Shown here piece after piece: positions 13,882 to 15,848 of a stretch of DNA of 15,848 bases (position 1 is its first letter; every line of letters starts with the position of its first letter). The notes under the pieces are model-generated. The model was not told where the DNA came from. It did no database searches and was given only the letters and a program-made list of their open reading frames with translations. The stretch spans positions 1-15,848 of the forward strand of contig VAYF01000006.1 of the NCBI GenBank assembly GCA_005883885.1, given 5' to 3'. Position numbers and translations under genes: made by a program. The DNA comes from Actinomycetota bacterium (lineage in GTDB: Bacteria; Actinomycetota; UBA4738; HRBIN12).

Positions 13882-15564
13882 CTAGCCCATCGGGCAGGGG
13901 TTCGCGATGTCGCCGCTGTTGAAATTGTTGTAGCGGCTGACGGTGGTGAACCCCGCCGTCGGGTAGACCGTCAGCAGCAGCGGCCCGAACTCCGTCGTCG
14001 AACTGCCGCCGAAATCGTTCGTGGTCCCGGGCAGGAGATCGCCACCTTCCTGCCACGTGCAGGTGCCGGCGTGCTGCCGCGTGGAGAAGAACGGATAGAA
14101 CGCGGCCCCGTTCGGCGGGTTGACGCAATCTGCCCCGGTCGTTCGGTTGCAGAACGGAGCGTTGTCTTGCGCGCCGGCTATCTCGATCCTCGGCAGATCG
14201 GTCTCGAACGCGATCGTCGAGTAGTTCGTATCGCCGTTCGCGAGGGGACTCGTGAACAGCACCGGCTGAGGATGGAGCGCCCGATCCTGCGTCACGTTCG
14301 GGTCGGTCCCCGGCCAGTCGAGCCGATAGGACTGGCCGTCCCAGTCGCCGTCTCCGCTGAAGCATCCGTTGATCTGCACGAGCGTCGAGTCCGACCCCGG
14401 GACGCAGAAGTTGTTGTCGTCGTCCGGGTCGAGACCACCGGGATCTTGGAACCCTGGCTTGGCGCAGTTGAATGCCGCGTCGACGACAAGGCAGTTCTCG
14501 AAGTGCCCGATCTCGTCGGAGAAGGCCACGTTGTACGTGTGCGCGGACCACGTGTTGCCCCGCGGGTTGGCGGTGCTGTACTCGGGGTGGAACGCGTACG
14601 GGGCCTCTTGGCACGTCTCCGAGTGCGGCCGGTAAAGGATGTGCCCGAACCCGTTGGCGACCGAGGCCGTCATCGAGCCTCGCTGCCCGGTCGTGCGGTC
14701 GAACAGGTCGACGCGGAGCCCGGCCTCCGTGTCGTGCAGGTGGATCGTGATGCGGTCGCCGGGGCTCATGAAGAGGTCCTTCGTGGCGTCGGGGGTGACC
14801 GCCGAGAGATTCGGTGCCGAGAAGGTCCCGGTGAACAACGGGTTCGCCGGCGCCTGGGACACGCCGCTCTTCGTGATGTAGGCCCAGTTGATGGGTTCGA
14901 CGCCACCCAGGATGTAGTTGCCGCACGCGGCGGTGTTGAAGACGCCCGTGTTCTGATCCTGGCTGAAGCTGTCGATCGTCATGGCCGCGCAGTACTGGTG
15001 CGCTGTACAGCCGAAGCCTTCGAACTGCGGCACGTATCCCGGTCCATAGAACTGGAGCTCCATGAACGCGTTACCGGGGTGCTTCCCGATGTAGTCGGGA
15101 GCGGTCGGGTCGGGATTCACGAGGTTGTTGGTGTCCGAGTCCGGCTTGCATCTCGTCGTGAACTCAGGCGCCGACTGCGAGTCGCAGAGCGTGAGTCCGA
15201 ACCAGAAGGTGGGCCGGAGCTGGAAGTTCCACGTCGCGCCCTGGCCACTCTGACGCGGACGCGTCGGGGGTTCTTTCGGGAGGGTCAGCCGGTACGTGAT
15301 GTCGTTCCCCGATCCGGGCACGCTCGACTTGAACTCAAGCGAGGGCTCGTCATGGCCGACGTAGTCGTCGCCGGGGTTGTCGTACGCGTCGATGCAGAGG
15401 GAGGTCCGGCTCTGGCACAGCGGTTCGTTGTACCCGTTGTTGTCGCTCGCCTTGTTCCGGAGGGTTCGCGCACTCAGCGTCGTGCCCGAGGCTCCTGATG
15501 GAGCGGCGTAGAGCGCGAGCATGAGCACCGCTGCCAACACGATGGTTGATCTCGCCGATCGCAT
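13882..15564 (-). CDS. Secreted cysteine-rich protein of unknown function
   Basis: Protein of 560 residues. I do not recognise a family. A Sec signal peptide is clear (RSAR, then a hydrophobic core STIVLAAVLMLALYAA and a likely cut near GASG). The mature part has 16 cysteines, several in close pairs (for example LCQSRTSLC, FGCTAHQYC, FCNRTTGADC), enough for eight disulfides. It is rich in Asn, Asp, Gly, Pro and aromatic residues and has acidic stretches such as DPDDDNN, consistent with an extracellular, possibly beta-rich and metal-binding protein. There is no membrane anchor and no LPXTG motif. Start chosen: ATG 15564, nine bases after the AAAGGA ribosome site; a GTG at 15582 would place that site inside the gene. 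It appears to be transcribed alone, with a terminator at 13832-13866. Confidence 0.82.
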   Translation of the reverse strand: MRSARSTIVLAAVLMLALYAAPSGASGTTLSARTLRNKASDNNGYNEPLCQSRTSLCIDAYDNPGDDYVGHDEPSLEFKSSVPGSGNDITYRLTLPKEPPTRPRQSGQGATWNFQLRPTFWFGLTLCDSQSAPEFTTRCKPDSDTNNLVNPDPTAPDYIGKHPGNAFMELQFYGPGYVPQFEGFGCTAHQYCAAMTIDSFSQDQNTGVFNTAACGNYILGGVEPINWAYITKSGVSQAPANPLFTGTFSAPNLSAVTPDATKDLFMSPGDRITIHLHDTEAGLRVDLFDRTTGQRGSMTASVANGFGHILYRPHSETCQEAPYAFHPEYSTANPRGNTWSAHTYNVAFSDEIGHFENCLVVDAAFNCAKPGFQDPGGLDPDDDNNFCVPGSDSTLVQINGCFSGDGDWDGQSYRLDWPGTDPNVTQDRALHPQPVLFTSPLANGDTNYSTIAFETDLPRIEIAGAQDNAPFCNRTTGADCVNPPNGAAFYPFFSTRQHAGTCTWQEGGDLLPGTTNDFGGSSTTEFGPLLLTVYPTAGFTTVSRYNNFNSGDIANPCPMG

Positions 15565-15848
15565 GAACAGCCGTCCTTTCACACTGGTCCTTGACCGATG
15601 CCGGGGGCTTCGGACGACCTCTTCTGCATCCCCCCTTTCCGAGTGTCTCCGAAGGCACGGAGGATCTACGGCAGGCTGATGCTACGCCGGAACCGCGAAA
15701 AGGGTGACGGCGGTGTCCCTTGGGGCGCTTCCCTTCCGATGCGCGACAGGTGCTGCCATGGGGGGGCACTCATCGTCAAAGGGCGGGCGCTTCCCGCCTC
15801 TCACCCCAGGCGCGGACAGAGCTCGCCCAGATCGACAGGGTCTACGCG
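15565..15848 (-). other. Upstream region of the secreted-protein gene, no gene identified
   Basis: The region holds the AAAGGA ribosome site (about 15579-15574) and a possible minus-strand promoter: GTCACC (15708-15703), an 18-base spacer and TAGCAT (15684-15679), the same -10 hexamer as at the ROK promoter. If used, the leader would be just over 100 bases. No known riboswitch core is recognised. From 15848 to 15801 the minus strand could encode the last 15 residues of another protein (ending ELCPRLG), but this is too short to support as a gene. Confidence 0.35.

Noticed and set aside
15583..15599. ACTGGTCCTTGACCGAT, similar to a DasR (dre) site upstream of the secreted-protein gene
   Set aside because: The spacing between the GGTC and GACC half-sites is three bases instead of two and the outer arm is imperfect; weak as an operator without support.
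15758..15848. Possible start of a plus-strand gene at ATG 15758, or a minus-strand gene tail ending at 15801
   Set aside because: Too short, without a ribosome site or recognisable motif before the window ends.

Overview
The window is GC-rich, tightly packed DNA of actinobacterial character. The signs are frequent GTG starts, 4-base GTGA gene overlaps, at least two genes with no ribosome binding site, a carbohydrate ABC importer and a ROK repressor operator of the Streptomyces CsnR type. The genus cannot be named from the sequence. No RNA genes, mobile elements or CRISPR arrays were seen.

Positions 1-12103 look like one sugar uptake and catabolism locus, most likely for amino sugars. A minus-strand operon (3342 down to 1) encodes a double-SIS sugar-phosphate isomerase/deaminase, a cytoplasmic CE4-type deacetylase, a BadF/BadG-type sugar kinase and an ABC importer ATPase cut by the window edge. 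Divergent from it is a GH4 NAD-dependent glycosidase (3369-4634), which meets a disrupted DegT/StrS-type aminotransferase (4631-5741, minus) tail to tail. Divergent from that is a plus-strand operon (about 5874-12103): ROK repressor, lipoprotein sugar-binding protein, two permeases, Gfo/Idh/MocA oxidoreductase and a second BadF-type kinase. The two divergent intergenic regions each hold one near-perfect operator with the core AGGAAASTTTCCT, so one ROK repressor probably controls all four transcription units. The inferred route is: binding protein and permeases energised by the ATPase, import, GH4 cleavage, deacetylation, phosphorylation, then SIS deamination/isomerisation to a glycolytic sugar phosphate. 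The oxidoreductase and aminotransferase suggest that the substrate may be more unusual than plain chitosan oligomers.

Positions 12147-15848 look unrelated: an MFS transporter fused to a cyclic-nucleotide-binding domain, a GC-rich terminator, and a secreted cysteine-rich protein of unknown function with a long upstream region.

Three conserved genes (the aminotransferase and both permeases) each appear to lack an internal block of roughly 40 codons. Two of these losses break the reading frame. Their similar size makes an assembly fault at least as likely as true gene decay, so the broken calls should be treated with caution.
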